A program made the position numbers and the translations under genes. From an uncultured Eudoraea sp. (lineage in GTDB: Bacteria > Bacteroidota > Bacteroidia > Flavobacteriales > Flavobacteriaceae): a DNA stretch of 64,000 bases. Location of the stretch: positions 184,077-248,076 of the forward strand of contig NZ_CAMYOM010000003.1 in assembly GCF_947260015.1 (NCBI RefSeq), read 5' to 3'. Below the pieces are notes generated by a model, which worked only from the letters and a program-made list of their open reading frames with translations, was not told the origin of the DNA and did no database searches. This document shows positions 35,180 to 44,131 of this stretch, piece by piece (the stretch's first letter is position 1; each line of letters opens with the position of its first letter).

Positions 35180-35206
35180 GCCCTTCACGAAAGTGAGGGG
35201 CTTTTT
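35180..35206 (+). terminator. Terminator of tRNA-Asp
   Basis: GCCCTTCAC (35180-35188) and GTGAGGGGC (35193-35201) pair with one G-T wobble around a GAAA loop, followed by five T. It lies 12 bases after the tRNA. Confidence 0.88.
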
Positions 35207-35345
35207 CATTTCGCAGTGCGAAAGCTTGCTTTCAAGTACGTAGAAATGGAGAAGTACCACTGTTTGCGAAGCAGACAGGAGGGCTCGGGCACACTTCTCT
35301 ACAGGACCATATCCAGGCCGATTTCCGAGTAAGCGAGGAAATCAA

Positions 35346-35398
35346 TCTCGTCCAGACCGCATAGAAGCAGAGCCCTTCACGAAAGTGAGGGGCTTTTT
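35346..35398 (+). repeat. Second copy of the tRNA-Asp 3' end plus terminator
   Basis: Bases 35346-35398 repeat 35154-35206 exactly (53 bases, offset 192). The unit holds the last 14 bases of tRNA-Asp and the whole terminator, but the rest of the tRNA is missing. DNA after each copy is also weakly alike: GCGAAA- and AAGTACCA-containing stretches appear in both. The 578 bases between tRNA-Asp and the glycosyltransferase (35168-35745) hold these remnants and no gene I can support. They look like a decayed second insert. Confidence 0.75.
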
Positions 35399-35745
35399 TA
35401 GTTGCGAAACGTAAAAGTTTACTTTTTAAGTGAAGGAACTAAAAAAGTACCAGCCAACGCAGTTGGCGAAGGGCTTGACTCTATCCCCTTAGAGAAGGTG
35501 GGCGGCGGTCTTTACAAAGCTAATTTTTTAACCCTCGATTCGCATAAATTAGTTTTTTTCAATAATTTATAGGCTCCAGAAATTTATTTTGATTACTTTT
35601 TGGCAAGAATTAATAGTTAATGGTTTAGGACTAGTGATTATTTAAAAGAGGGCAAAGAACATAAAACTATAGAACAACATCTTCTTAACAATTCAAATTT
35701 CACCGTGCAAACATATTTTATAAAGTAATATTCAAACCTGCATTT

Positions 35746-37179
35746 ATGAATGAAGAACCCAAAGTAAAAGGTAAAACCCACTCTTCCAAAAATTATGTGA
35801 TCTTTCAGTTGGGTTCCTATCCCTGGCAATCTCCAGAGGAAGCAACCTCGGGATCCGGAATATTGCACGAGGCTCAACACGAAGTTTTTAATACCATGGA
35901 TGGTGTAGCCAGTTATTCAATATTTCCTTCTGGTTTTGCCCGTCAAAAAAACAAAGACCTGAACCGGAATGATGTCAGGATCTACGAAATGGATTCTGAA
36001 GTGCCCGAATATAGCCATCCCGATGGGCACCGTTGGGGCGGCGTAAGTGATGACTATGTAAATAAATTTATTTCTGATAATGTAAAACTTGTTTATGAAT
36101 ACATGTTGGAAATTGAAAACAACTTTGAAGCGGGTTCTGAGATCCAACTCTTTGTAGCTCATCACATCTGCATTAACAGTATTATCGCGAAAAAGGTAAT
36201 GGAAAAGAGAGCTGAAAACGGCTATTCGGTACCTCCGATTGTCATCTTTTTACATGGCACCGCTATGATAATGATGGAAAACGAATTGCGGGAAACCTCG
36301 CTCATTAGTTCTGGCCAACTGGAACCTTCCAACAGGAAATGGCCATCCTCATTCCATAAACAACTCACCGATTTGAAGGTGTTTGAGGATTGTAACAAAC
36401 CTGGTAATGCAAATCTTGCCTATGCCATTTCGGAAGAGAATATGGACGTATTTTCCAATTTATTCCCACAGTTTGACAAGAAAAAGTTCATTTTGGCAAA
36501 TCCAGGTTTTAATAATTGTTTTATTCCCCGTCCCCATGTTAAATTGGAAGATGTTTTAAAAGAAGCAAAGCTAAAGCACCTTGGTTTGACTAAAGAAAAT
36601 ACCTTTGCTATTAGAACAGATTACAAACACATGATTGTTTTTGTGGGACAATTTGTAGGTTGGAAGCGAATTGATGCTGTATTACGTGCTGCCAGTATCT
36701 GGGAGGAGGAATTTGGTGACGAACTTCTTACCTTGATTATTGGAAAACAAAAAAAGGAATACAATATTGAATTGCAGAATTTAAATGATAGCCTCGGAAA
36801 CAAGAATACCTTTTTTGTAGGACCGTTGATGCAGCCGGAATTGGCCAAATTATTCGCTGCTGCAAGTGTTTGCACTTTTCCATCTAAAGCAGAACCGTTT
36901 GGAATGGTGTTAATAGAGGCTTTGGCATGCGGTGTTCCTGTAATTGGTGCTGATTCTGGTGGACCAAGGGATTTTATGACTGAAGAAGTGGGTTATTTAG
37001 TGCCTGAAAGTGATGACATACATATCTTTAGTAAAAATCTGGCAGATGCAGTTATCAAAGCTATTAAAGAAGACTGGAAAACAAAGATGCACGAAAAGTG
37101 TATTGAAGTAGCCGCACCATTTTCTAATTTACTAAAAACAAAAAAACTATTAAGCGACACCCAAAATCTTCTGGGTTGA
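35746..37179 (+). CDS. GT4 family glycosyltransferase
   Basis: A 477-residue GT-B glycosyltransferase. The N-terminal half has IFQLGSYPWQSP and acceptor-side features. The C-terminal half has VFVGQFVGWKRID near 300, LLTLIIGKQKKEY, and FPSKAEPFGMVLIEALACGVPVIG, the EX7E-type sugar-nucleotide signature of family GT4. It is probably cytoplasmic and makes a glycan or glycolipid. Neither donor nor acceptor can be read from the sequence, and no glycan locus surrounds it. The upstream 140 bases show no clear promoter element. Confidence 0.82.
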   Translation: MNEEPKVKGKTHSSKNYVIFQLGSYPWQSPEEATSGSGILHEAQHEVFNTMDGVASYSIFPSGFARQKNKDLNRNDVRIYEMDSEVPEYSHPDGHRWGGVSDDYVNKFISDNVKLVYEYMLEIENNFEAGSEIQLFVAHHICINSIIAKKVMEKRAENGYSVPPIVIFLHGTAMIMMENELRETSLISSGQLEPSNRKWPSSFHKQLTDLKVFEDCNKPGNANLAYAISEENMDVFSNLFPQFDKKKFILANPGFNNCFIPRPHVKLEDVLKEAKLKHLGLTKENTFAIRTDYKHMIVFVGQFVGWKRIDAVLRAASIWEEEFGDELLTLIIGKQKKEYNIELQNLNDSLGNKNTFFVGPLMQPELAKLFAAASVCTFPSKAEPFGMVLIEALACGVPVIGADSGGPRDFMTEEVGYLVPESDDIHIFSKNLADAVIKAIKEDWKTKMHEKCIEVAAPFSNLLKTKKLLSDTQNLLG

Positions 37180-37295
37180 TCTTTACGAGCAGGGTTTTAA
37201 ACAATGATACGTTGCTTACTGTTCTTAGCATTCAAGTTATATTAAAATAAAAAAAGGTGGTTTAAGTAAAAAAGAACTTATTGATTAACTTTAGA

Positions 37296-37344
37296 GTCCC
37301 GATAGCTCCTTCTCCATAGTATTACGAAGGAGAAGCTATCGGGA
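37296..37344. repeat. Dispersed palindromic repeat, copy 1
   Basis: TCCCGATAGCT (37297-37307) and AGCTATCGGGA (37334-37344) are perfect 11-base arms. CTCCTTC/GAAGGAG adds inner pairing. A 44-base part (37296-37339) recurs in reverse complement at 58865-58908 with two mismatches. This looks like a REP-type intergenic element in the 480-base gap after the glycosyltransferase gene. Confidence 0.75.
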
Positions 37345-37426
37345 TGGTCTAGGGCTTTTCAGAGGAGCCATTATTGTAAGCTGTTCTTTAAATTCCTTTT
37401 TATTTGTGTAAGTCGGATTCTTTCTA

Positions 37427-37582
37427 TTATTTAATTGGCATATATACATCACGGAAAATTCTCCACTCATCCTCCTCTTTTTTCCATACAAATAGAGAAT
37501 TTCCTTTACTAACAAGCGTTCCATTTGCATGATAAAATTCAACGAACACGTCTTCAACGATTATATTCCCGAGGTTTAACGG
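37427..37582 (-). pseudogene. Fragment of a SnoaL/NTF2-like protein
   Basis: The last 51 codons of an open frame read like the C-terminal third of a ketosteroid-isomerase-like or DUF4440 protein: VEDVFVEFYHANGTLVSKG, then SLFVWKKEEDEWRIFRD. The N-terminal two thirds of such a domain are absent; upstream the frame runs only ~37 unrelated codons and overlaps the divergent oxidoreductase start. I read it as a decayed remnant. A short real gene is less likely. Confidence 0.5.
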
Positions 37583-37659
37583 ATATGTGTTCCTTTTTTT
37601 TAACTGTGTATTGAGTTTCAAATCAGATAATATCATTAAGTTTATATAAAAGGGAATAC

Positions 37660-38628
37660 ATGAAAGCAGCGGTAACTTTACAATCGGGTTCACCTGAGGT
37701 CATTGAGATACAAAAAAGAGCTATCCCCGAGATAAAAGAGGGGTGGGTATTAATTAAAATAAAAGCTTTTGGATTAAACAGATCTGAATTATTTACTCGC
37801 CAAGGTCATTCCCCCAATGTTGTTTTTCCCAGAATCCAGGGAATAGAATGTGTAGGAACCATAGAGGAAGACCCGTCCGGCACCTACCGTATAAGCCAGA
37901 AAGTTGCTGCTATTATGGGTGGTATGGGTAGGGTTTTTGACGGAAGTTATGCTGAGTATACCATAGTGCCTTTGCAGATTGTATTTCCTTTTGAGAGCAA
38001 TTTGCCCTGGAGTACCCTTGGAGCCATCCCGGAAATGTTTCAAACTGTTTCAGGGTCTTTAACTCAGGCGTTGGAAGTCAGAAATGGAGAGACCTTACTT
38101 ATCAGAGGTGGAACATCTTCTATAGGAATGCTCTCCTGCCAGTTAGCAAAGCACTTGGGATTAACAGTTATATCTACCACCAGGAACGAGTCGAAAAAGA
38201 AGTTCTTAATAGAAAATGGGGCAGACTATGTCCTTATTGATAATGGAACAATTTCCGTGGAACTTAAAGAATTGTTCCCCGAAGGTGTAAACAAGGTGTT
38301 GGAATTAATTGGTATAAAAACATTAAAGGATTCTTTAAAGTGTATAAAACGGCGGGGGATAGTATGTATGACAGGAATACTGGGTGGCGAATGGACACTT
38401 AAAGAATTTACGCCCATGGGCGACATTCCTTCTTTGGGACGATTGACGGTTTATATGGGAGACGCGGTCAATCTAAAGAAAGACTTATTACAAGATTTTA
38501 TTGATGCAGTTGCGGATGGGGAGATTACCCTTAATATTGATAAGGTTTTCAGTCTCGACCAAATCGTTGAAGCCCACGTTTATATGGAAAGTAATTCAGC
38601 CAAAGGGAAACTTGTGGTTGAATTGTAG
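37660..38628 (+). CDS. Zinc-independent quinone oxidoreductase-like alcohol dehydrogenase (MDR family)
   Basis: A 322-residue medium-chain dehydrogenase/reductase. The N-terminal GroES-like domain has FGLNRSELFTRQGHSP and FPRIQGIECVGTI; the Rossmann half has TLLIRGGTSSIGMLSCQLAKHLG, where the NADPH-binding loop sits. Zinc-ligand Cys/His are lacking, so it belongs to the quinone reductase-like branch. Substrate unknown. It stands alone, between the NTF2-like fragment and corA. Confidence 0.85.
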   Translation: MKAAVTLQSGSPEVIEIQKRAIPEIKEGWVLIKIKAFGLNRSELFTRQGHSPNVVFPRIQGIECVGTIEEDPSGTYRISQKVAAIMGGMGRVFDGSYAEYTIVPLQIVFPFESNLPWSTLGAIPEMFQTVSGSLTQALEVRNGETLLIRGGTSSIGMLSCQLAKHLGLTVISTTRNESKKKFLIENGADYVLIDNGTISVELKELFPEGVNKVLELIGIKTLKDSLKCIKRRGIVCMTGILGGEWTLKEFTPMGDIPSLGRLTVYMGDAVNLKKDLLQDFIDAVADGEITLNIDKVFSLDQIVEAHVYMESNSAKGKLVVEL

Positions 38629-38712
38629 ATGGTCACTCATACATGGGGGATCAAACATTCAGTTGTAAAGCTTTTTTAAATAACTTACATTGTAATATTC
38701 TAAGCTTAGAAC

Positions 38713-39780
38713 ATGAAAAAAGCCAGCTCTTCACAAACCGCAATAAAAACAGGATTAGCCCCCGGTACTATCGTTTATGTTGGGAACAAGGCCAAAAAAG
38801 ATTTGTTTATAGATGTCTTTGATTACAACAAGGATAGTCTCGATGAAAAACAACTTAAAAATATAGAAGAAGCTTTTACCTATGAAGATAAGGAGACTAC
38901 AACCTGGATCAATGTCAACGGGCTTAATCACGTTAATGAAATTGAAAAATTGGGAAAAAACTTTGAACTGCATCCACTAATAATCGAAGACATCGCAAAT
39001 ACCAAACAAAGACCCAAATTGGAGGAACATGAGGAATATGTCTTCGTAGTCCTAAAAATGCTTTATTATGATAAGGAACAGAATCTGATATTTGAAAATA
39101 TAAGTTTCGTTCAGGGCTCTAATTATCTATTGTCTTTTCAGGAATCGGATGGTGATGTTTTTGATTCGGTCAGGGAGCGATTGCGCAATAGCAAAGGCAG
39201 AGTTAGGAGCCAGGGTGCAGACTACCTTCTTTATACACTCATGGATGCCATAGTGGATAATTATTTTAATCTCATGGAAGTATTGGGTGAAAAAATAGAA
39301 GAATTGGAGGAAAATTTATTTGAAGAAAAACCAAATAATGATCTGATTCAGGAAATTCACAGTCTTAAAAGAGAAATATTAAAAATACGTCGTGCTGTTT
39401 ATCCACTTAGAGAAGTCGTAAACCGAATGGATAAAGTTGAGACCTCACTTATTACTGAAAAAACCCAATTGTACTTAAGAGATTTGTATGACCACGTTAT
39501 TCAGGTCTCAGAAAGCATAGATATTCAGAGAGAATTGATCTGGAGTCTGATGGATATGTATATGACCACCATTAGTAACCGGATGAATGAAGTAATGAAA
39601 GTGCTAACCATTATGGCTACCATATTTATCCCACTTACTTTTATTGCCGGGGTCTATGGAATGAATTTCGAAAATATTCCAGAACTTAAATTTCAATACG
39701 GGTATTTTGTGCTATTGGGAGTTATGGTTGTAGTATTTTTAGGTATGCTCTACTACTTTAAACGCAGAGAGTGGCTTTAA
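38713..39780 (+). CDS. corA: CorA family magnesium/cobalt transporter
   Basis: A 355-residue inner-membrane channel. A large cytoplasmic alpha/beta and long-helix domain spans about 1-290, and two C-terminal membrane helices follow. The signature G316-M317-N318 (YGMNFE) ends the first helix and forms the selectivity filter. The C-terminus has the positive KRREW end. It mediates Mg2+ (or Co2+/Ni2+) uptake as a pentamer. Confidence 0.93.
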   Translation: MKKASSSQTAIKTGLAPGTIVYVGNKAKKDLFIDVFDYNKDSLDEKQLKNIEEAFTYEDKETTTWINVNGLNHVNEIEKLGKNFELHPLIIEDIANTKQRPKLEEHEEYVFVVLKMLYYDKEQNLIFENISFVQGSNYLLSFQESDGDVFDSVRERLRNSKGRVRSQGADYLLYTLMDAIVDNYFNLMEVLGEKIEELEENLFEEKPNNDLIQEIHSLKREILKIRRAVYPLREVVNRMDKVETSLITEKTQLYLRDLYDHVIQVSESIDIQRELIWSLMDMYMTTISNRMNEVMKVLTIMATIFIPLTFIAGVYGMNFENIPELKFQYGYFVLLGVMVVVFLGMLYYFKRREWL

Positions 39781-39811
39781 AATGCAGATACTAATCCAAT
39801 AGATTATTCAA

Positions 39812-40210
39812 TTAATAGAGTGCCATTAACTTATCATTCTTTTTCCTCTTTTTGGCAGACTTTTTTCTTTTAACATAGTACTTCCCACTTTTTTTGGAAA
39901 ACAATTCTATACTAACTCCAACGGTTACCCCTCCTAAGACTGTTGCTGCCAAATCGCCATTATCCCATTTACCTCCATTACCCTTATCAATAGCCTCCTT
40001 GGCTAGGCCCGCTATTAGGCTGGCTGCAACAGAGCCGGTAACTGTCCAAAAACGATTTCTTTTACTTATTTTTGAAGCTATTAAAGCCCCGGCTGCCCCC
40101 GAAACTGCGCCGGCAGCAAAATGAAGGGCCTTGTCTTCTTCAATTTGGCCTCTTAAGGTAAATTGCATAAATAGTAATAACACAAAAATTCCGGAGAAAA
40201 CTGGTCTCAT
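39812..40210 (-). CDS. YfiM-like small exported protein
   Basis: A 132-residue protein with a signal peptide (about 1-22), then EDKALHFAAGAVSGAAGALIA and a second hydrophobic stretch, LAKEAIDKGNGGKWDNGDLA, and a third hydrophobic run. The DKALHF...KE.D pattern matches the YfiM/DUF2279-like group, whose role is not known. The C-terminus is strongly basic (KRKKSAKKRKK). It is convergent with corA and divergent from galM. Confidence 0.65.
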   Translation of the reverse strand: MRPVFSGIFVLLLFMQFTLRGQIEEDKALHFAAGAVSGAAGALIASKISKRNRFWTVTGSVAASLIAGLAKEAIDKGNGGKWDNGDLAATVLGGVTVGVSIELFSKKSGKYYVKRKKSAKKRKKNDKLMALY

Positions 40211-40369
40211 TAGCCTAAAATATAAATATTTTATTTAATACAATGTGCCTTTTGCCTAATACATATTGTTCTCTTGAATTAAATACTTTATTGCCGTAAT
40301 AATATTTCCTGTATCTCTTTTTCCTGATTACTTTTCCCTACTTTTATTGGCCCAAAAAGTAATTCATTT

Positions 40370-41548
40370 ATGAAGATCAATTCCTTAATTTCTTTTATTC
40401 TTATTTCCCTGGTATTTTTTGGCTGTAAGGATAATAATAGCAATAAAAAACCCGGGATGGAAGAACAGAAGATTTCCTATGCCAATACAATAAATCCGGA
40501 TGATTTTAAGGCAGTTATTGATGGTGATAGTATTAACCTATATACTCTAACTAATAAAAACGGATTAAGAGCAGACTTTACAAATTACGGGCAGCGATTA
40601 ATAGCTTTACATGTGCCTGATAAAGATGGAAAAATGGGGGATATAGTTCTTGGGTTACCTACGCTCGACGGATATATGAATGGGCCCAAAAACAACTTCG
40701 GAGCTGTAATTGGCCGGTATGGAAACCGAATTGCTAAAGGTAAATTTTCTATTAAAAACACTAAGTATAAACTGGCAAAAAACAATGGGGAAAACCATTT
40801 GCACGGCGGCAATATTGGTTTTGATGCTGTGATCTGGAAAGCCAGACAAACCGCACCCAACAAAATTGAATTTACCCGTGTTTCTTCGGATATGGAGGAA
40901 GGTTACCCCGGCAACCTGGATGTAAAGGTTACCTACATTCTTTCAGATAACAATGAACTAAAAATCAGCTACGAGGCCATCACAGATAAAACCACTATTA
41001 TTAATTTAACCAACCACTCCTATTTTAACCTTAAAGGTGAAGGCAAGGGGGATGTTAATGATCATCTAATGATGATCAACGCCTCTGCTTATACCCCGGT
41101 AGATGCCGGACTTATCCCTATCGGTACCCTTGAGAGTGTTAAAGGCACACCCTTTGATTTTACCAGCCCGAAAACAATTCTCACAGACCTGGATAGCAAT
41201 AATGCTCAAATGGTTATAGGAGGAGGTTATGATCATAATTTTGTACTCAATGAATCTCCTAAAAATAGTGAAGGACTTGTCCTGGCGGCCAGGGTTACAG
41301 AACCCATAAGTGGTAGAATAATGGAAGTATATACCTCCGAACCGGGTGTTCAACTTTACGGTGGTAATTTTTTAAATGGGAGCAGTATTGGTAAAAGTGG
41401 AAATCCTTATATGAAAAGAAACGCTTTTTGCCTGGAAACACAACATTATCCAGATTCTCCAAACCAATCAAACTTCCCTAGTACTTTATTAGAACCGGGA
41501 GATAAATACAAATCCACAACTATTTATAAATTCGATGTGGTAAAATAA
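40370..41548 (+). CDS. galM: Aldose 1-epimerase (galactose mutarotase), lipoprotein
   Basis: A 392-residue exported mutarotase (lipobox FFGC). Active-site features are ENHLHGGNIGFD, LTNHSYFNLKG with the catalytic His, YDHNFVL, and LETQHYPDSPNQSNFP with the catalytic Glu. It interconverts alpha and beta galactose (or glucose) in the periplasm. It is the first gene of a run of six on one strand with gaps of 1-35 bases, ending in galactokinase, with the hydroxyproline genes in between. Confidence 0.92.
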   Translation: MKINSLISFILISLVFFGCKDNNSNKKPGMEEQKISYANTINPDDFKAVIDGDSINLYTLTNKNGLRADFTNYGQRLIALHVPDKDGKMGDIVLGLPTLDGYMNGPKNNFGAVIGRYGNRIAKGKFSIKNTKYKLAKNNGENHLHGGNIGFDAVIWKARQTAPNKIEFTRVSSDMEEGYPGNLDVKVTYILSDNNELKISYEAITDKTTIINLTNHSYFNLKGEGKGDVNDHLMMINASAYTPVDAGLIPIGTLESVKGTPFDFTSPKTILTDLDSNNAQMVIGGGYDHNFVLNESPKNSEGLVLAARVTEPISGRIMEVYTSEPGVQLYGGNFLNGSSIGKSGNPYMKRNAFCLETQHYPDSPNQSNFPSTLLEPGDKYKSTTIYKFDVVK

Positions 41549-41583
41549 GTAATTTTATATTTTACAACTAAAGCCTGATAATT

Positions 41584-42522
41584 ATGCAAGTACAATGGAA
41601 GGGAGTTATGCCCGCTGTAACAACGAAATTCACAGAGTCCGATACTTTGGATTTAAAGATGTTTGAGGTAAATATAAATGCACAGCTCCAGGCAGGAGTT
41701 AGCGGAATTATTCTGGGAGGCACTCTGGGTGAAGCCAGTACGCTTTCTGATGATGAAAAAAGAATCCTGATCGAGACTACTGTTGGCATTGTAGATGGGA
41801 AAATTCCTGTTATCATAAACATTGCAGAACAATCCACCAAAGGGGCTATTAAGGCTGTAAATAATGCTGCGAAGTACGGTGCGAGCGGACTTATGATGCT
41901 ACCCCCAATGCGTTACAAAGCAAATGATTTTGAAACGGTTACTTATTTTAAGGCTATTGCTCAAAGTACAGACCTGCCCATCATGATCTACAATAATCCC
42001 GTAGACTATGGAATTGAAGTTACTTTAGATATGTTTGAGGAAATGTTGCAATGCGATAACATACAAGCCGTAAAAGAATCTACCCGTGATATTTCCAATA
42101 TCACCCGGATAAAAAACAGATTTGGAGATCGGTTAAAAGTACTTACTGGTGTAGATACCCTTGGACTTGAAAGTATATTAATGGGGGCCGATGGATGGGT
42201 GGCCGGTCTGGTCTGTGCTTTTCCACAGGAAACCGTTGCCATTTACGAACTGGCTAAAGCTGGCAGAACTGACGAGGCTCTCCAAATTTACCGCTGGTTT
42301 TTACCACTATTGGAACTGGATATTAGCCCACAGTTGGTTCAGAATATTAAATTGGCCGAACTTGCCACCGGAATAGGTACAGAAAATGTGAGAGCTCCCA
42401 GACTGAAACTGCAAGGAGACGAACGAAAAAGGGTTCTAAAGATTATCGGAGAAGGAATGAAATCCAGACCAACATTACCCGATTATAAGGCCTTGAACAA
42501 AACATCTTATCATTCTGCATAA
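41584..42522 (+). CDS. DapA-family lyase, probable 1-pyrroline-4-hydroxy-2-carboxylate deaminase
   Basis: A 312-residue TIM-barrel enzyme of the dihydrodipicolinate synthase family: GGTLGEASTLSDDEK near residue 42, the Schiff-base Lys164 in AVKESTRDIS, and a Tyr in MIYNNPVDYG. In hydroxyproline clusters this family removes ammonia from 1-pyrroline-4-hydroxy-2-carboxylate to give alpha-ketoglutarate semialdehyde. The neighbours epimerase, D-amino acid dehydrogenase and semialdehyde dehydrogenase make that assignment strong. It starts 35 bases after galM and ends 11 bases before the dehydrogenase. Confidence 0.88.
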   Translation: MQVQWKGVMPAVTTKFTESDTLDLKMFEVNINAQLQAGVSGIILGGTLGEASTLSDDEKRILIETTVGIVDGKIPVIINIAEQSTKGAIKAVNNAAKYGASGLMMLPPMRYKANDFETVTYFKAIAQSTDLPIMIYNNPVDYGIEVTLDMFEEMLQCDNIQAVKESTRDISNITRIKNRFGDRLKVLTGVDTLGLESILMGADGWVAGLVCAFPQETVAIYELAKAGRTDEALQIYRWFLPLLELDISPQLVQNIKLAELATGIGTENVRAPRLKLQGDERKRVLKIIGEGMKSRPTLPDYKALNKTSYHSA

Positions 42523-42533
42523 CAAACAAAACT

Positions 42534-44117
42534 ATGATCACAGGAAAAAATTATATTGGAAATAAACTCTCTGCCAATGGTAGCAAGACCTATAAAACTT
42601 TTAACCCCAAACTAAATCTGGAGAACGAATGGACTTTTCATGAAGCCACAAAAGAGGAACTTAATGAAGCAACAAAATTGGCCTCAGAAGCTTTTGAAAG
42701 TTATAGAAATTTCACCGCTGAACGCAAAGCTGGATTTTTAAGAGTTATTGCTGATGAGATAGAAGCCCTGGGTGATTTACTTATCGAAACCTATTGCAAG
42801 GAAAGCGGTCTGCCTGAAGGCAGGGCGAAAGGGGAACGGGGACGCACCATGGGCCAGTTAAGAACTTTTGCCGGCACTTTGGAAGATGGTTCCTGGGTAG
42901 AGGCCAGTATTGATACTGCCTTGCCAGACAGAACACCTGTTCCAAAACCGGATATAAGAAAGATGCTTTTCCCTATGGGACCAGTTGCGGTATTCGGCTC
43001 CAGTAATTTTCCGCTAGCCTATTCCACCGCAGGTGGTGATACTGCCAGTGCACTTGCAGCAGGCTGTCCGGTTATTGTAAAGAGTCATCCCATGCATGCA
43101 GGAACCGGGGAACTGGTAGCCTCAGCAATTCTAAAAGCAGCAAAAAAAACAGATATGCCCAATGGGGTCTTTTCTAACTTGAATAGCAGCGGAATAGAAG
43201 TGGGTCAGCAACTTGTTAAACATCCGGTGATAAAAGCGGTTGGATTTACCGGAAGTATCAGGGGTGGAACCGCCTTGTACAAATTAGCCAATGAACGTAC
43301 AGAACCAATTCCAGTTTTCGCAGAAATGGGAAGCATTAACCCCGTGGTGGTATTGCCTTCTGCCCTCGAAGAAAAGGGAAATTATTGGTCAGAACAATAC
43401 GCGGGATCCATTATGCTGGGCGCAGGGCAATTTTGTACTAATCCCGGACTTATTTTAGGTCTGAAAAGCGAAGCTTTAGACACTTTTATCAGTTCCCTGG
43501 GAAAAGAAATTGCGAAGCTGGAACCCAGCTGTATGTTGCATCCCAATATTTACGGAAATTACGAAAAAGGTAAGCAAACAGCTGCTGCCCAAGCCGGTAC
43601 CAGCCCAATAACAAGTTTTGAAACAGAACCACAACCCTATTTTGCCCAACAACTTGTACTTACTACTGAAGGGAAAAATTTTCTGGAGAACCCAAAACTA
43701 CACCAGGAAGTATTTGGCCCCTTTTCTATTGTTGTTGAATGTGAGGATGCCCTTGAGCTTACCACAATACTCGATCATTTGGAAGGTCAGCTTACCGGCA
43801 CCATTTTAGGAAGCGAGCAAGAAATAGGTGAACATGCAAATGTAGTCGCTGCCCTTGGAAGTCGGGTGGGCCGGATTATTTTTAACGGCGTTCCTACCGG
43901 GGTGGAAGTTTGCCCTTCAATGGTGCATGGAGGACCTTTCCCCGCTTCTACAGATAGCAGGTTTACGGCAGTGGGCCCTTATTCTATAAAACGTTGGGTA
44001 AGGCCAGTGGCCTTTCAGAGCTGGCCACAGGATTTTCTGCCTGATGCCCTTAAAGATGAGAATCCCCTTCAAATTTTACGATTGGTAAATGGAGTTTACA
44101 CGAATGCTGCGATTTAA
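42534..44117 (+). CDS. Alpha-ketoglutarate semialdehyde (2,5-dioxovalerate) dehydrogenase
   Basis: A 527-residue aldehyde dehydrogenase of the long, KGSADH subtype. FGSSNFPLAYSTAGGD is the family's cofactor-side motif, FAEMGSINPVV carries the catalytic Glu, and GAGQFCTNPGLIL the nucleophile Cys. It oxidises alpha-ketoglutarate semialdehyde to alpha-ketoglutarate with NAD(P)+, the last step of hydroxyproline breakdown. It is 11 bases after the deaminase and 14 bases before the epimerase. Confidence 0.92.
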   Translation: MITGKNYIGNKLSANGSKTYKTFNPKLNLENEWTFHEATKEELNEATKLASEAFESYRNFTAERKAGFLRVIADEIEALGDLLIETYCKESGLPEGRAKGERGRTMGQLRTFAGTLEDGSWVEASIDTALPDRTPVPKPDIRKMLFPMGPVAVFGSSNFPLAYSTAGGDTASALAAGCPVIVKSHPMHAGTGELVASAILKAAKKTDMPNGVFSNLNSSGIEVGQQLVKHPVIKAVGFTGSIRGGTALYKLANERTEPIPVFAEMGSINPVVVLPSALEEKGNYWSEQYAGSIMLGAGQFCTNPGLILGLKSEALDTFISSLGKEIAKLEPSCMLHPNIYGNYEKGKQTAAAQAGTSPITSFETEPQPYFAQQLVLTTEGKNFLENPKLHQEVFGPFSIVVECEDALELTTILDHLEGQLTGTILGSEQEIGEHANVVAALGSRVGRIIFNGVPTGVEVCPSMVHGGPFPASTDSRFTAVGPYSIKRWVRPVAFQSWPQDFLPDALKDENPLQILRLVNGVYTNAAI

Positions 44118-44131
44118 CAGACCACAGGCCA

